A stretch of DNA of 64,000 nt. It comes from Streptomyces sp. CB02261 (GTDB lineage Bacteria > Actinomycetota > Actinomycetes > Streptomycetales > Streptomycetaceae). How positions within the stretch are numbered: the stretch's first letter is position 1; every line of letters starts with the position of its first letter. Of the stretch, positions 19,839 through 29,806 are shown piece by piece. The notes under the pieces were generated by a model, which saw only the letters and a list, made by a program, of their open reading frames with translations, did no database searches and was not told the DNA's origin. A program made the position numbers and the translations under genes. The stretch spans positions 124,001-188,000 of the forward strand of contig NZ_LIVX01000011.1 in the NCBI RefSeq assembly GCF_001905665.1, given 5' to 3'.

Positions 19839-20012
19839 TCAGACCGAGAGGACCTGGCGCTTGTTGTAGGTGCCGCAGCTCGGGCACGCGATGTGCTGCA
19901 GCTTCGGCTCCTGGCAACGCTCACACGAAACCAGGGTGGGGACCGCAGCCTTCCACTGCGACCGGCGGTGGCGCGTGTTGCTGCGCGACATCTTCCGCTT
20001 CGGAACAGCCAC
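19839..20012 (-). CDS. rpmF: 50S ribosomal protein L32, zinc-ribbon form
   Basis: This 57-aa protein starts GTG ([17 protein letters not shown]) and carries two CxxC pairs (CERC and CPSC), so it is the zinc-binding type of L32. The start at 20012 follows AGGAG by 8 nt. It lies 2 bp after the DUF177 stop and 20 bp before rnc, in the widely conserved DUF177-rpmF-rnc arrangement. Confidence 0.97.
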   Translation of the reverse strand: MAVPKRKMSRSNTRHRRSQWKAAVPTLVSCERCQEPKLQHIACPSCGTYNKRQVLSV

Positions 20013-20014
20013 GG

Positions 20015-20668
20015 CTACTTCTCCTGCTTCTCGGCGGCGCTTCGGACGTCCCCGTCAGAGGCTTTGCCGCTCATGTTGTCCTTCTCATCGGTTCCCAGCG
20101 AACCGGCGAGTCCCTGCAGTGCCGCCCAACGGATGTCGGCGACGTCGTGGTGGTGGTCCGGGTTCTCGTTCAGGTTGGTTCCGCACTGGGAACACAGGCC
20201 TGCACAGTCCTCCCGGCACACCGGCTGCATCGGCAGTGCGAGCACCACCGCATCACGCAGCACGGGTTCGAGGTCGAACATGCCGTCCTCGAGGGGGATC
20301 ATGTCCTCGTCTTCCTCGGCCTCGTCGTCCGCGGCCGCCCTGGAGCGGCCCCGGTCGTCGGAGTCGGGGTACGAGAACATCTCCTGGAAGTCCACGTCGA
20401 GCTCCAGCTCGACGGGCTCCAGACACCTTACGCACTCCCCCTCGGCCGATGCACGGGCGGTGCCTGTGACGAGCACCCCTTCCATGACCGACTCAAGACG
20501 GAGATCGATGTCCACCGGAGAGCCCTGGGGCACTCCGATCACTCCTTCGACGCCCAGGTCCCTGGGGGCCTCGACCGAACGCGAGATCCGCTGGAGGGCA
20601 CCAGGACGCCGCCCCAGCTCGTGTGTGTCGAACACGAGGGGGTTGCGGTGGTCGAGGCGCGTGCTCAG
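20015..20668 (-). CDS. DUF177 / YceD-family protein
   Basis: This protein of about 217 aa belongs to the YceD/DUF177 family, encoded upstream of rpmF in most bacteria and linked to 23S rRNA or ribosome maturation. The conserved opening [20 protein letters not shown] is followed by [20 protein letters not shown] in the middle and the Cys-rich motif [17 protein letters not shown] near the end. The start is unusual. The conserved N-terminus is preceded by a CTG codon (20668) a few bases after AGGAAGAG. The other in-frame starts are a TTG at 20725 without a ribosome-binding site and a GTG inside the conserved block. Confidence 0.85.
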   Translation of the reverse strand: MSTRLDHRNPLVFDTHELGRRPGALQRISRSVEAPRDLGVEGVIGVPQGSPVDIDLRLESVMEGVLVTGTARASAEGECVRCLEPVELELDVDFQEMFSYPDSDDRGRSRAAADDEAEEDEDMIPLEDGMFDLEPVLRDAVVLALPMQPVCREDCAGLCSQCGTNLNENPDHHHDVADIRWAALQGLAGSLGTDEKDNMSGKASDGDVRSAAEKQEK

Positions 20669-20756
20669 GGCTCTTCCTGCTTTCGGGTCGTCATCGTGAG
20701 GAGGCTGCCGGAACGTGGGCAGCAAGGATCGCGGAGATACGCGCGACCGAAGAGCC

Positions 20757-20786
20757 AGGATACTGGACGCTTCGCCCAGGGCCCAA
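20757..20786 (-). promoter_or_regulatory. Putative promoter of the DUF177-rpmF-rnc operon
   Basis: On the minus strand TTGGGC (20781-20786) and TATCCT (20757-20762) are separated by 18 nt and lie about 90 bp before the DUF177 start. The -10 is good and the -35 fair. Confidence 0.5.
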
Positions 20787-20803
20787 TCCGGGCCCCGGTG
20801 CCC

Positions 20804-21850
20804 CTAGTGCCCCTGTTCGTACCGGCGCAGCTGCTCCAGGTCGATCATGCTCGTGTCGAAGAAGCTGGTCTCGTCGAGCGCGGCGGTCTGCTGCTGCGGC
20901 TGGACGGGCTGCTGGTACGCGTAGGGGTCCTGCTGCTGGTAGCCGTACGGGTCGGCCTGGGGCTGCTGCTGGTACGCGGCGTAGGGGTCGGGCTGCTGCT
21001 GCTGCGCCTGCTGGTAGGCGGCGTACGGGTCGGCCTGCTGCGGGACCTGCTGGTACGCCGCGTACGGGTCGGCCTGGGGCTGCTGGGGCTGCTGCTGAGC
21101 CGGGATCTGGACCGGCTCGGGGTCGGACAGCTCCGCTAGCCCGGCCAGGTAGTCGGCGTCGCTGGTGTGCACGGCGCCGCCGAGGCCGTCCTGGGCGGCC
21201 ATGTGCTCGCCCAGGGCGTCGGAGGCGATCCGCCCGTGCAGCTTCTGCCGGCCCCGCCCCACGGCCTCCAGGGTCTTGCTCAGCACGGCCTCGAAGGCGC
21301 CGAGCTTGGCGTCGACGTACGCGTCGGCCCGGTGGATCAGGGTCTGGGGGTCGGAGCTGTGCTCCGGGGCGTCCGGGTCGGCGTACCCGTCCTGGTCGAG
21401 GCCGGGTCCGCGGCCGAGGAGCTTCTCGCGGCCCCGGTCGACGGAGCCGATGGTCTTGTTGAGGACGACCTCGAAGTTGGCGAGCTTGGAGTCGACGTAG
21501 TCGTCGGCCTCCGCGCGGACCTCCTCCGCCTCACGGCGGGCCTCGGAGAGGATCCGGTCGGCCTCCTCCTGCGACTCCCGGGCGACCTGGGTGTGGGAGA
21601 CGATCGAGCCGCGCTCGGCGTGGGCGGCCTCGATGATCCGCTCGGCCTCCTGGCGGGCCTGCTCGACCAGCTGCTCGCGGCCGCCGATCAGCTCCTGGGC
21701 CTGGGCGAGGGAGCCCGGCAGGGCCTCCCGCACCTCTTCGAGCAGGGCGAGCAGCTCGGCCCGGTTGACCACGCAGGACGCCGACATGGGCATGGAGCGG
21801 GCGCCCCGCACCGTCGCGACGATCTCGTCGAGCTTCTTCTGTACGTCCAC
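20804..21850 (-). CDS. DivIVA/coiled-coil cell-division-like protein with QDPYAAYQQ repeats
   Basis: This 348-aa soluble protein is a predicted coiled coil over residues ~1-225, often annotated as DivIVA-like or ATP synthase b-subunit-like. Residues ~30-115 resemble a DivIVA or b-subunit stalk (ARQEAERIIEAAHAERGSIV). A motif of about 30 residues occurs twice: YVDSKLANFEVVLNKTIGSV and YVDAKLGAFEAVLSKTLEAV, each followed by an xRGRxKLxGR turn. The C-terminal ~110 residues are Gln/Pro/Tyr-rich, with the unit ADPYAAYQQ repeated about three times plus degenerate copies. The start at 21850 gives MDVQKKLDEIV. A cytoskeletal or polar-growth role is inferred from composition only. Confidence 0.8.
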   Translation of the reverse strand: MDVQKKLDEIVATVRGARSMPMSASCVVNRAELLALLEEVREALPGSLAQAQELIGGREQLVEQARQEAERIIEAAHAERGSIVSHTQVARESQEEADRILSEARREAEEVRAEADDYVDSKLANFEVVLNKTIGSVDRGREKLLGRGPGLDQDGYADPDAPEHSSDPQTLIHRADAYVDAKLGAFEAVLSKTLEAVGRGRQKLHGRIASDALGEHMAAQDGLGGAVHTSDADYLAGLAELSDPEPVQIPAQQQPQQPQADPYAAYQQVPQQADPYAAYQQAQQQQPDPYAAYQQQPQADPYGYQQQDPYAYQQPVQPQQQTAALDETSFFDTSMIDLEQLRRYEQGH

Positions 21851-21960
21851 CGGGTGCTCGCCACTCTCTACAGCTGGATGGAGACGGACGGGACGACTGT
21901 AAGGGCAGTCGGCGCCCGTCCGACACCAGGTGACGGAGCGTCAGCGGAGGTGGCCGCGCG

Positions 21961-22470
21961 TCACTTCCGCGCCAGGCGCTCGGTCAGCCGGGGAAGGACC
22001 GTCGGCGGGACCAGGTGGGAGACGTCGCCGCCCCAGGCCGCGACCTCCTTGACCAGCGAGGAGGAGAGGAAGCTGTAGGTGGGGTTGGTGGGGACGAAGA
22101 GGGTCTCCACGCCCGTGAGGCCGTTGTTCATCTGGGCCATCTGCAGCTCGTAGTCGAAGTCGCTGACCGCGCGCAGGCCCTTGACGATGGCGGGGATGTC
22201 GCGCTGCTTGCAGAAGTCGACGAGCAGTCCGTGGAAGGACTCCACCTCGACGTTGCCGAAGTCGGCGGTCACCTCGCGGATCAGCTCGATCCGCTCGTCG
22301 ACGGTGAACAGGCCCTTCTTCGACTGGTTGATCATCACCGCGACATGTACGACGTCGTACAGCTTGGAGGCGCGGGCGATGATGTCGAGGTGTCCGTTGG
22401 TGATGGGGTCGAATGACCCCGGACAGACGGCGCGGCGCAACTTGGGTCCCTCGCTCTCCGGTCCGGTCAT
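21961..22470 (-). CDS. coaD: Phosphopantetheine adenylyltransferase
   Basis: This 169-aa enzyme makes dephospho-CoA from 4'-phosphopantetheine and ATP. It has the nucleotidyltransferase motif [15 protein letters not shown], the [18 protein letters not shown] segment and the C-terminal [12 protein letters not shown] motif that binds ATP phosphates. The ATG at 22470 overlaps the rsmD stop by 4 bp (ATGA), so rsmD-coaD are translationally coupled. Confidence 0.97.
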   Translation of the reverse strand: MTGPESEGPKLRRAVCPGSFDPITNGHLDIIARASKLYDVVHVAVMINQSKKGLFTVDERIELIREVTADFGNVEVESFHGLLVDFCKQRDIPAIVKGLRAVSDFDYELQMAQMNNGLTGVETLFVPTNPTYSFLSSSLVKEVAAWGGDVSHLVPPTVLPRLTERLARK

Positions 22471-23048
22471 CGTGCGTCTTCGCACGTAGAGGCGGCGCGA
22501 CCGTACCAAAACGTTCCCTCGCCGTAACGACGGGCCCGCAGTGGTTCAAAACCGGCCGGCCAGCCGAATTCCCCGCCTCTGGTGCTGCGCTCCACGGTGA
22601 CGAGGACGTCGTCCGCGAGCCACCCCCCGGAGCGGAGTGTGAGGAGTATCTCGCGAAGATCGTCGTCGCCGACGGCGTACGGCGGATCGAGGAAGACCAG
22701 GTCGTACGGGTCGGACGGCGCCGGTCCCGTCACGATCTGCTCCGCTTTGCCGGTACGGAGTTCGGCGCCGGGCAGCCCGATCGACCGGACGTTGTCCCGG
22801 ATCGTCTTCGCGGCGCGCGGGTCCGCCTCGACGAGGAGGGCGTGGGCGGCGCCACGGGAGAGCGCTTCGAGGCCGACGGCGCCGGAGCCCGCGTACAGGT
22901 CGGCGACGCGCGCCCCGGCCAGGCCGTGGAACGCCTCCCAGGTGGAGAAGAGGCCCTCACGCGCGCGGTCGGAGGTGGGGCGGGTGCCGTTGCCGGGCGG
23001 CACGGCCAGGCGGCGCCCGCCCGCGGTGCCGGCGATCACGCGGGTCAT
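22467..23048 (-). CDS. rsmD: 16S rRNA (guanine-966-N2)-methyltransferase RsmD
   Basis: This 193-aa SAM-dependent methyltransferase modifies G966 of 16S rRNA. Motifs include [16 protein letters not shown] at the N-terminus, [35 protein letters not shown] (SAM site) and [15 protein letters not shown] (the catalytic DPPY). Pairing with coaD is the standard bacterial arrangement. Confidence 0.96.
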   Translation of the reverse strand: MTRVIAGTAGGRRLAVPPGNGTRPTSDRAREGLFSTWEAFHGLAGARVADLYAGSGAVGLEALSRGAAHALLVEADPRAAKTIRDNVRSIGLPGAELRTGKAEQIVTGPAPSDPYDLVFLDPPYAVGDDDLREILLTLRSGGWLADDVLVTVERSTRGGEFGWPAGFEPLRARRYGEGTFWYGRAASTCEDAR

Positions 23049-23116
23049 CGGTGTCCTCGTCCTGCGTCGTCCAGTGCGTCCGTCTCAGGATATGACCGCC
23101 GTCCACACCGTGTCGG

Positions 23117-25309
23117 TCAGCCCTTCTCCAGGTACTCCTCCCGGTCCTTGTCGAGCAGGGCGTCGAGCGCGGTGCGCAGCCCCGGGTGGGCGGTGAGGTC
23201 CGGGTCGGCGAGGACGAGGGCGGTGGCCTCCTCGCGGGCGGCGGCGATGACCTCCTCGTCGTCGATGACGGTGAGCACCCGCAGGGAGGAGCGGACGCCG
23301 GACTGGGCCTGGCCGAGGACGTCGCCCTCGCGTCGCTGTTCGAGGTCGATGCGGGAGAGCTCGAAGCCGTCGAGGGTGGCGGCGACGGCGCCGAGGCGCT
23401 GCCGGGCGGGTGTCGCCTCGGGCATCTCGCTGACGAGGAGGCAGAGGCCGGGGGCGGAGCCGCGGCCGACGCGGCCGCGGAGCTGGTGGAGCTGGGAGAC
23501 GCCGAAGCGGTCCGCGTCCATGATCACCATGGCGGTGGCGTTGGGGACGTTGACGCCGACCTCGATGACGGTGGTGGCGACGAGGACGTCGAGCTCGCCC
23601 GCGGCGAAGCGGCGCATCACGTCGTCCTTGTCGTCGGGGTGCATCCTGCCGTGCAGGACGGCGATCCGGAGGCCGGCGAGGGGCCCGGTGCCGAGCTTCT
23701 CGGCGACGTCGAGGACGGCGAGCGGCGGGCGCTTCTCGGCCTCGTCCTCGGCGGACGCCTTGGACTTCTTCTTCTGGTCCTCCTCGTCCCCGATGCGCGG
23801 GCAGACCACGTACGCCTGGTGGCCCTTGCCGACCTCCTCGCGGACCCGCTCCCAGGCGCGCGTGAGGAAGTGCGGCTTGTCGGCGGCGGGGACGACATGG
23901 CTGGCGATCGGGGAGCGTCCGGCGGGCAGCTGGTCGAGGACGGAGGTCTCCAGGTCGCCGAAGACCGTCATGGCGACCGTGCGCGGGATGGGCGTGGCGG
24001 TCATCACCAGGAGGTGCGGAGGCTGCTTGCCCTTGCCCCTGAGCGCGTCGCGCTGCTCGACGCCGAAGCGGTGCTGCTCGTCGACGACGACCAGGCCCAG
24101 GTCGTGGAACTGGACCTTGTCCTCGATCAGCGCGTGCGTGCCGATGACGAGGCCCGCCTCCCCGGTGACCAGGTCGAGGAGGGCCTGCCGGCGGGCGGCG
24201 GCGCCCATGGAGCCGGTGAGCAGGACGACCTTGGTGGCCCGCTCGGCGCCGCCGAGCATCCCTCCCTCGGCGAGCTCGCCCATCATCTCGGTGACCGAGC
24301 GGTGGTGCTGCTGGGCGAGGACCTCGGTGGGGGCGAGCATGGCGGCCTGGCCCCCGGAGTCGACGACGGCGAGCATGGCGCGCAGGGCGACCATGGTCTT
24401 GCCGCTGCCCACCTCGCCCTGGAGCAGGCGGTGCATCGGGTGCTCGGTGGCGAGGTCGTCGAAGATCTCCTTGGAGACCTTCTTCTGGCCGTCGGTGAGG
24501 GTGAAGGGGAGCTTGGCGTCGAAGGCGACGAGGATGCCGTCGGGGGCCGGACGCCGGGCGACGGCGGGCAGTTGGGTGTCGGCGTGCCGGCGGCGGGCGA
24601 GGGCGACCTGGAGGACGAAGGCCTCGTCCCACTTGAGTCGCTCGCGGGCGGTGGCGATGTCGGCCTTGGTACGGGGCCGGTGGATCAGCCGCAGGGCCTC
24701 GGGGAGTTCGGCCAGGCCGCGGCCTTCGCGGAGGGCGTCCGGGAGCGGGTCGACGGCGTCGACGGCACTCGGCAGGACGGCGTCGACGGCCTTGGCGAGC
24801 TTCCAGGACTCCAGCTTGGTGGTGGCCGGGTAGATCGGGATGAGGGCACCGGCCCAGGTGTCCACCGCCTCCTCGCTGTCGCCGCGGAGGAGTTCGTACG
24901 ACGGGTGGGCGAGCTGGAGGCGCCGGTTGAAGAGCGAGACCTTGCCGGCGAACATCGCGCGGGTGCCGGGCAGCAGGTCCTTGTGCGGCTTGTGCACGCC
25001 CTTGCCGAAGAAGACCAGCTGGAGGCGGCCGCTGCCGTCGGTGATGGTCACCTCGAGGCGCTGGCCGCGCCCCTTGGAGCCGTTGAAGGTGAGCACACGG
25101 GCGTCGGCGACCTGCGCGACCACCGTGACGTGCTCGTCGAGCGGCAGGTCGGACAGCGTGGTCAGCTCCCCGCGCTCGGCGTACCGGCGGGGGTAGTGAT
25201 GGAGCAGGTCACCGACCGTGTGCAGGTCGAGTGCCTCGGCCATGACCTTGGCGGTGGCGGGGCCGAGGGACTTCTTGAGTGGTTCGTCGAGCGCGGGCAC
25301 GCGTTCCAT
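23117..25309 (-). CDS. recG: ATP-dependent DNA helicase RecG
   Basis: This 730-aa helicase regresses stalled replication forks. An N-terminal wedge/OB domain spans ~50-150 (YPRRYAERGELTTLSDLP, VTVVAQVADARVL). Superfamily-2 motifs are LLQGEVGSGKTMVALRAML (Walker A), VVDEQHRFGVEQR (motif II), MTATPIPRTVAMT (motif III) and HQLRGRVGRGSAPGLCLLV (motif VI). Length is normal. It starts 28 bp after the upstream fatty-acid-kinase-like gene stops, so the two may be co-transcribed. Confidence 0.97.
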   Translation of the reverse strand: MERVPALDEPLKKSLGPATAKVMAEALDLHTVGDLLHHYPRRYAERGELTTLSDLPLDEHVTVVAQVADARVLTFNGSKGRGQRLEVTITDGSGRLQLVFFGKGVHKPHKDLLPGTRAMFAGKVSLFNRRLQLAHPSYELLRGDSEEAVDTWAGALIPIYPATTKLESWKLAKAVDAVLPSAVDAVDPLPDALREGRGLAELPEALRLIHRPRTKADIATARERLKWDEAFVLQVALARRRHADTQLPAVARRPAPDGILVAFDAKLPFTLTDGQKKVSKEIFDDLATEHPMHRLLQGEVGSGKTMVALRAMLAVVDSGGQAAMLAPTEVLAQQHHRSVTEMMGELAEGGMLGGAERATKVVLLTGSMGAAARRQALLDLVTGEAGLVIGTHALIEDKVQFHDLGLVVVDEQHRFGVEQRDALRGKGKQPPHLLVMTATPIPRTVAMTVFGDLETSVLDQLPAGRSPIASHVVPAADKPHFLTRAWERVREEVGKGHQAYVVCPRIGDEEDQKKKSKASAEDEAEKRPPLAVLDVAEKLGTGPLAGLRIAVLHGRMHPDDKDDVMRRFAAGELDVLVATTVIEVGVNVPNATAMVIMDADRFGVSQLHQLRGRVGRGSAPGLCLLVSEMPEATPARQRLGAVAATLDGFELSRIDLEQRREGDVLGQAQSGVRSSLRVLTVIDDEEVIAAAREEATALVLADPDLTAHPGLRTALDALLDKDREEYLEKG

Positions 25310-25337
25310 TGCACACCACGGGACCGACAGTCGGGTG

Positions 25338-26954
25338 TCACTCCACCCCGATGAGCAGCGGCGGGGCCCCCGCGCCCGCGTGGTACGTGGTGGTGTCGAC
25401 GGCCAGGTAGCCGCTCCTGACGTGCCGTTCCAGGTCGGGGGCGAGTCCGGGCGGGGCGTCGTCGGCGACGACGAGGGTGACGAGTTCGCCGCCGGCCGAC
25501 AGCATCCGGTCGAGGACCGTGCGGGCCGTCTCGGTGAGGTCCTCGCCGATGACGGCGACGTCGCCCTCGATGAGGCCGAGGACGTCGCCGGCCTGGCAGA
25601 CGCCGACGGAGGTGAAGGACTGGCGCTCGGCCACGGCGAGTTCGGCGTAGCGGGTGGCTCCGGCGGCGGCCGTCATGGCGACGACGTCCTCGTCGAAGCG
25701 CCGGTCGGGTTCGTGGACGGCGAGGGCGGCGATGCCCTGGACGGCGGCCCGGGTCGGGATGAGGGCGACGCGGATGCCCTCGGCCCTGGCGCGTTCGGCG
25801 GCGGCGACGGCGGTCTGCCTCAGGTCGCCGTCGTTGGGCAGGAGGACGACCTCGCGCGCGTGGGCCCGCCGGATCGCGTCGAGGAGTTCGTCGCCCGCGG
25901 GCGGTTCGCCCGGCCTGCTCCGGACCGTGGTGGCGCCGGCCTCGGCGCAGAGCCCGGCGAGGCCCTCGCCGGGGACGACGGCGACGACGGCGCGCTGGGC
26001 GCGCTCGCCGCGTCCGGTGGTGGCGGCCGCGTCGGCGGCGAAGTGGGTGATCCGGATGCGGTGCGGCCGGCCGGCCTCGACGCCGGCCTCGACGGCGGCG
26101 CCCGCGTCGTCGACGTGCACGTGGACGTTCCACAGTCCGTCGCCGCCCACGACGACCAGGGACTCCCCCAGGGCGTCGAGCCGGGCCCGCAGCAGCTCCA
26201 CGGCGGCCTCCCCGGCCTCCAGGAGGTAGATCACCTCGTAGGCGGGTCCGCCCTCGGCGGGGCACTCCTCGCGGGGGGCGTACGGGACCGCCGCCGTGTC
26301 GGCGGGGGCCGGGGCCTGGCCGGTCACGGTCTCCAGGAGGGCGCCGAGGACCGTCACCAGGCCCCGTCCGCCCGCGTCGACGACTCCGGCGCGTTCGAGG
26401 ACGTCGAGCTGCCCCGAGGTGGCGGCGAGGGCCGTCCTGGCCCCGTCGTGGGCGTTCCTGGCCACCTCCACGAGCCCGCCGCCGGCCGCGCAGGCCTCGG
26501 CCGCGGCCCCCGCCACCGTCAGGATGGTGCCCTCCACGGGGTGGGCGACGGCCCGTCGCGCCGCGGTCGCGGCCTCGGCGAGGGCGCGGGCGAGGTGATC
26601 ACCGTCACAGCCGTCGGCGAGCACCCCGGCCATGCCGCGGAGGAGCTGGGAGAGGATCGTGCCGGAGTTCCCGCGGGCGCCGAGGAGGGCGCCGTGCGCC
26701 ATGGCCCGGACGGTCTCGGCGGTGTCGGGCGCGGCGGCGGTGGCGGCGAAGACGGCCTCGACAGCCTGGTGGGCGGCGTCCGCCGTCAGGTACAGATTGG
26801 TGCCGGTGTCCCCGTCGGCCACGGGGTAGACGTTGATCGCGTCGATCTCCTCGCGCTCCCGGCCGAGCGCGTCCAGCGTCCGCGCCGACCAGGACCTGAC
26901 CGCTTCCGCGTCGAGCTCGACGAGCTCCTCGAAGGGCTGAAGGGCTCGCGACAA
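25338..26954 (-). CDS. DhaL-domain protein of the FakA/YloV fatty-acid-kinase-like family
   Basis: This 538-aa protein has an N-terminal DhaL (dihydroxyacetone-kinase L) nucleotide domain with the metal/ATP motif NVYPVADGDTGTNLYLT near residue 42 and the HGALLGARGNSGTILSQLLR segment. A middle domain and a DegV-like C-terminal domain follow (for example VVLLPNDGDLRQTAVAAAERA). This architecture is FakA/YloV, where FakA phosphorylates FakB-bound fatty acids. The start is TTG at 26954, 7 nt after GGAGG; reading further upstream has no support. FakB partners are not in the window, so the acceptor is not certain. Confidence 0.85.
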   Translation of the reverse strand: MSRALQPFEELVELDAEAVRSWSARTLDALGREREEIDAINVYPVADGDTGTNLYLTADAAHQAVEAVFAATAAAPDTAETVRAMAHGALLGARGNSGTILSQLLRGMAGVLADGCDGDHLARALAEAATAARRAVAHPVEGTILTVAGAAAEACAAGGGLVEVARNAHDGARTALAATSGQLDVLERAGVVDAGGRGLVTVLGALLETVTGQAPAPADTAAVPYAPREECPAEGGPAYEVIYLLEAGEAAVELLRARLDALGESLVVVGGDGLWNVHVHVDDAGAAVEAGVEAGRPHRIRITHFAADAAATTGRGERAQRAVVAVVPGEGLAGLCAEAGATTVRSRPGEPPAGDELLDAIRRAHAREVVLLPNDGDLRQTAVAAAERARAEGIRVALIPTRAAVQGIAALAVHEPDRRFDEDVVAMTAAAGATRYAELAVAERQSFTSVGVCQAGDVLGLIEGDVAVIGEDLTETARTVLDRMLSAGGELVTLVVADDAPPGLAPDLERHVRSGYLAVDTTTYHAGAGAPPLLIGVE

Positions 26955-27229
26955 CGGGGGTCCTCCTTCGGCGGTGAGCTCACCGCAGGGTAGACCCGGG
27001 GAGACCCTCCCCCAAGCTCTCGGCTTCGCTCGAGCAGGGGGGACCCCCAGTGACCAGGGCCCGGGACGGGGTCCGTGCGGATCGTGGTAGTTTCGTTCCA
27101 CCGAGGCAGGCGTTGTATGCTGCTTCGGTTGCCCGGTTCACACCGGGCCGTCCCCCGGCAAGCCACTTCAGACTCCTGATTCCGGTGCGCCGGAATTCAC
27201 TGTAAATCCTGAAGCTTTTGGAGTGACCC

Positions 27230-27415
27230 GTGGCTGCCAACTGCGACGTCTGCGGCAAGGGGCCGGGCTTCGGCAACAACATTTCGCACTCGCACCGCCG
27301 TACGTCCCGTCGCTGGAACCCGAACATCCAGCGCGTGCGTGCCGTGGTCGGTCGGACGCCGAAGCGGCTCAACGTCTGCACCTCGTGCATCAAGGCCGGC
27401 AAGGTCTCGCGCTAA
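27230..27415 (+). CDS. rpmB: 50S ribosomal protein L28
   Basis: This 61-aa protein starts GTG ([20 protein letters not shown]) with GGAG 6 nt upstream. Two CxxC pairs (CDVC, CTSC) show it is the zinc-binding paralogue type. It lies alone on the plus strand. A TATGCT hexamer near 27115 upstream could be its -10, but no clear -35 is visible. A strong terminator follows. Confidence 0.97.
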   Translation: MAANCDVCGKGPGFGNNISHSHRRTSRRWNPNIQRVRAVVGRTPKRLNVCTSCIKAGKVSR

Positions 27416-27456
27416 TTGCGACGTTCTGTCGTAGCGCAGCCCCTGCGGTTGCCTTG

Positions 27457-27488
27457 AAAGGCCGGTTCACCTCGGTGAACCGGCCTTT
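27457..27488 (+). terminator. rpmB intrinsic terminator
   Basis: Perfect arms AAAGGCCGGTTCACC (27457-27471) and its complement (27474-27488) end in TTTT. The hairpin also faces the convergent thiD. Confidence 0.92.
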
Positions 27489-27556
27489 TGCCATGCCCGG
27501 ACACGGACGGCCCGGACACGGACGGGGTCCCGGATGCCCAGGGGCCTCCGGCGCTC

Positions 27557-28353
<797 letters not shown>

Positions 28354-28357
<4 letters not shown>

Positions 28358-29316
28358 TCGGTCTCCCCGAAGTGGTCCCAGCCGCCCACGCTGTGCCAGG
28401 GGGCGCCGTCCACGGTGACCTGCGGCAGCGCGGAGGGGTTGAGGACCTCCCCGATGACCTTCCAGCGGGCGGGGAGCTTCACGTCCGGCGGGAAGGTGGC
28501 CACGATGGCGTGGTCCTCTCCCCCGGTGAGCACCCATTGCATGGGGTCGACGCCGACGGCCTGGCCGATGTCGTTCATCTGGGTGGGGATGTCGATGAGG
28601 CCGGAGCGCAGGTCGATGCGGACCTTGCTGGCCTCCGCGATGTGGCCGAGGTCGGCGATGAGGCCGTCGCTCACGTCGCACATGGCGGTGGCGCCGAGCC
28701 CGGCGGCTGCGGGGCCCGCGTGGTACGGCGGTTCGGGCCGGCGGTGGGCCTCGACGAAGGCGCGCGGCGAGCGGAAGCCCCGGGAGAGGACCGCGTAGCC
28801 GGCGGCGGACCAGCCGAGCCAGCCGGTGTAGGCGACGACGTCGCCGGGCTGGGCGCCGCCCCGGGTGACCGGGTCGTGGTTGCGGAGGTCGCCGAGGGCG
28901 GTGATGGAGACCATGATCGTGTCGCCGCGGACCACGTCGCCTCCGACCACCGCCGCGCCCGCGACCTGACATTCGTCGCGGAGGCCGTCCATGAGTTCGG
29001 TGGGCCAGGTGACGGGGAGTTCGGCGGGGACGACGAGGCCGAGGAGGAGCGCGGTGGGGACCGCGCCCATGGCGGCGATGTCGGCGAGGTTCTGCGCGGC
29101 GGCCTTGCGGCCGACGTCGTACGCCGTCGACCAGTCGCGGCGGAAGTGACGTCCTTCGAGGAGGATGTCCGTGCTGGCCACCACGCGCCGGTCGGGCGCG
29201 GAGACGACCGCGGCGTCGTCGCCGGGCCCGATCCGTACCGCCGGGGTGGAGGTGAGCCGGGACGTGAGCTCTCTGATGAGCCCGAACTCGCCCAGTTCTC
29301 CGACTGTGCCCTTCAC
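28354..29316 (-). CDS. thiL: Thiamine-monophosphate kinase
   Basis: This 320-aa enzyme converts thiamine phosphate to thiamine diphosphate. It has [10 protein letters not shown] near residue 30, the long block around [58 protein letters not shown] and [14 protein letters not shown]. It is first in the thiL-thiD pair; start is GTG at 29316. No TPP riboswitch is visible upstream. Confidence 0.96.
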
Positions 29317-29403
29317 CGCGCCTCACCTCGTGTCTTCGTGCCGGCCGGCGGGCGGGGGCGCGTGGTCGCGCGCCGCGGGTCGCGGGCCGTCACCGTGCTG
29401 GGT

Positions 29404-29423
29404 ACCGTCAAGTAGACCGTCAA
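29404..29423. repeat. Direct repeat in the thiL / Lrp-like divergent promoter region
   Basis: ACCGTCAA occurs at 29404-29411 and 29416-29423, 12 bp apart. On the minus strand these read TTGACGGT twice. The repeat is central in the 233-bp divergent gap and could be a regulator site or two -35-like elements. Confidence 0.45.
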
Positions 29424-29549
29424 CTTCTGTCCTGCGTACGCCACCCCGGCAGTGCCCCGGGACACGCGGGTCTCCCCGCGGCCCGCGGCGACGCGGTACC
29501 GTGGCGTCCCTTTCTCCCACAAGATCCTCGTGGTCGCCCTGGAGGTTCC

Positions 29550-29783
29550 GTGGTTCAGGCGTACATCCTCATCCAGACCGAGGTGGGCAAGGCGTCGATC
29601 GTCGCCGACACCATCTCCAAGATCCCGGGGGTGCTCCAGGCCGAGGACGTGACCGGCCCGTACGACGTGATCGTGCGCGCGCAGGCGGACACGGTCGACG
29701 AGCTCGGCCGCATGGTGGTCGCCAAGGTCCAGCAAGTGGACGGCATCACGCGCACCCTCACCTGCCCGGTCGTTCATCTGTAG
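29550..29783 (+). CDS. Stand-alone Lrp/AsnC ligand-binding (RAM) domain protein
   Basis: This 77-aa protein is only the C-terminal effector-binding ferredoxin-like domain of Lrp/AsnC regulators, without the DNA-binding half: VQAYILIQTEVGKASIVADT, IPGVLQAEDVTGPYDVIVRA and QQVDGITRTLTCPVVHL. The GTG start follows GGAGG by 4 nt, so it is not a truncated longer gene. Such RAM-only proteins occur widely in actinobacteria. It may bind an amino acid or pair with full-length Lrp proteins (inference). Confidence 0.88.
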   Translation: MVQAYILIQTEVGKASIVADTISKIPGVLQAEDVTGPYDVIVRAQADTVDELGRMVVAKVQQVDGITRTLTCPVVHL

Positions 29784-29806
29784 CCCCCGTCTACGCTTGG
29801 CCGGTG

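Noticed and set aside
29317-29549. TPP riboswitch before thiL
   Set aside because: No THI-box sequence or matching stem layout is visible on the minus strand.
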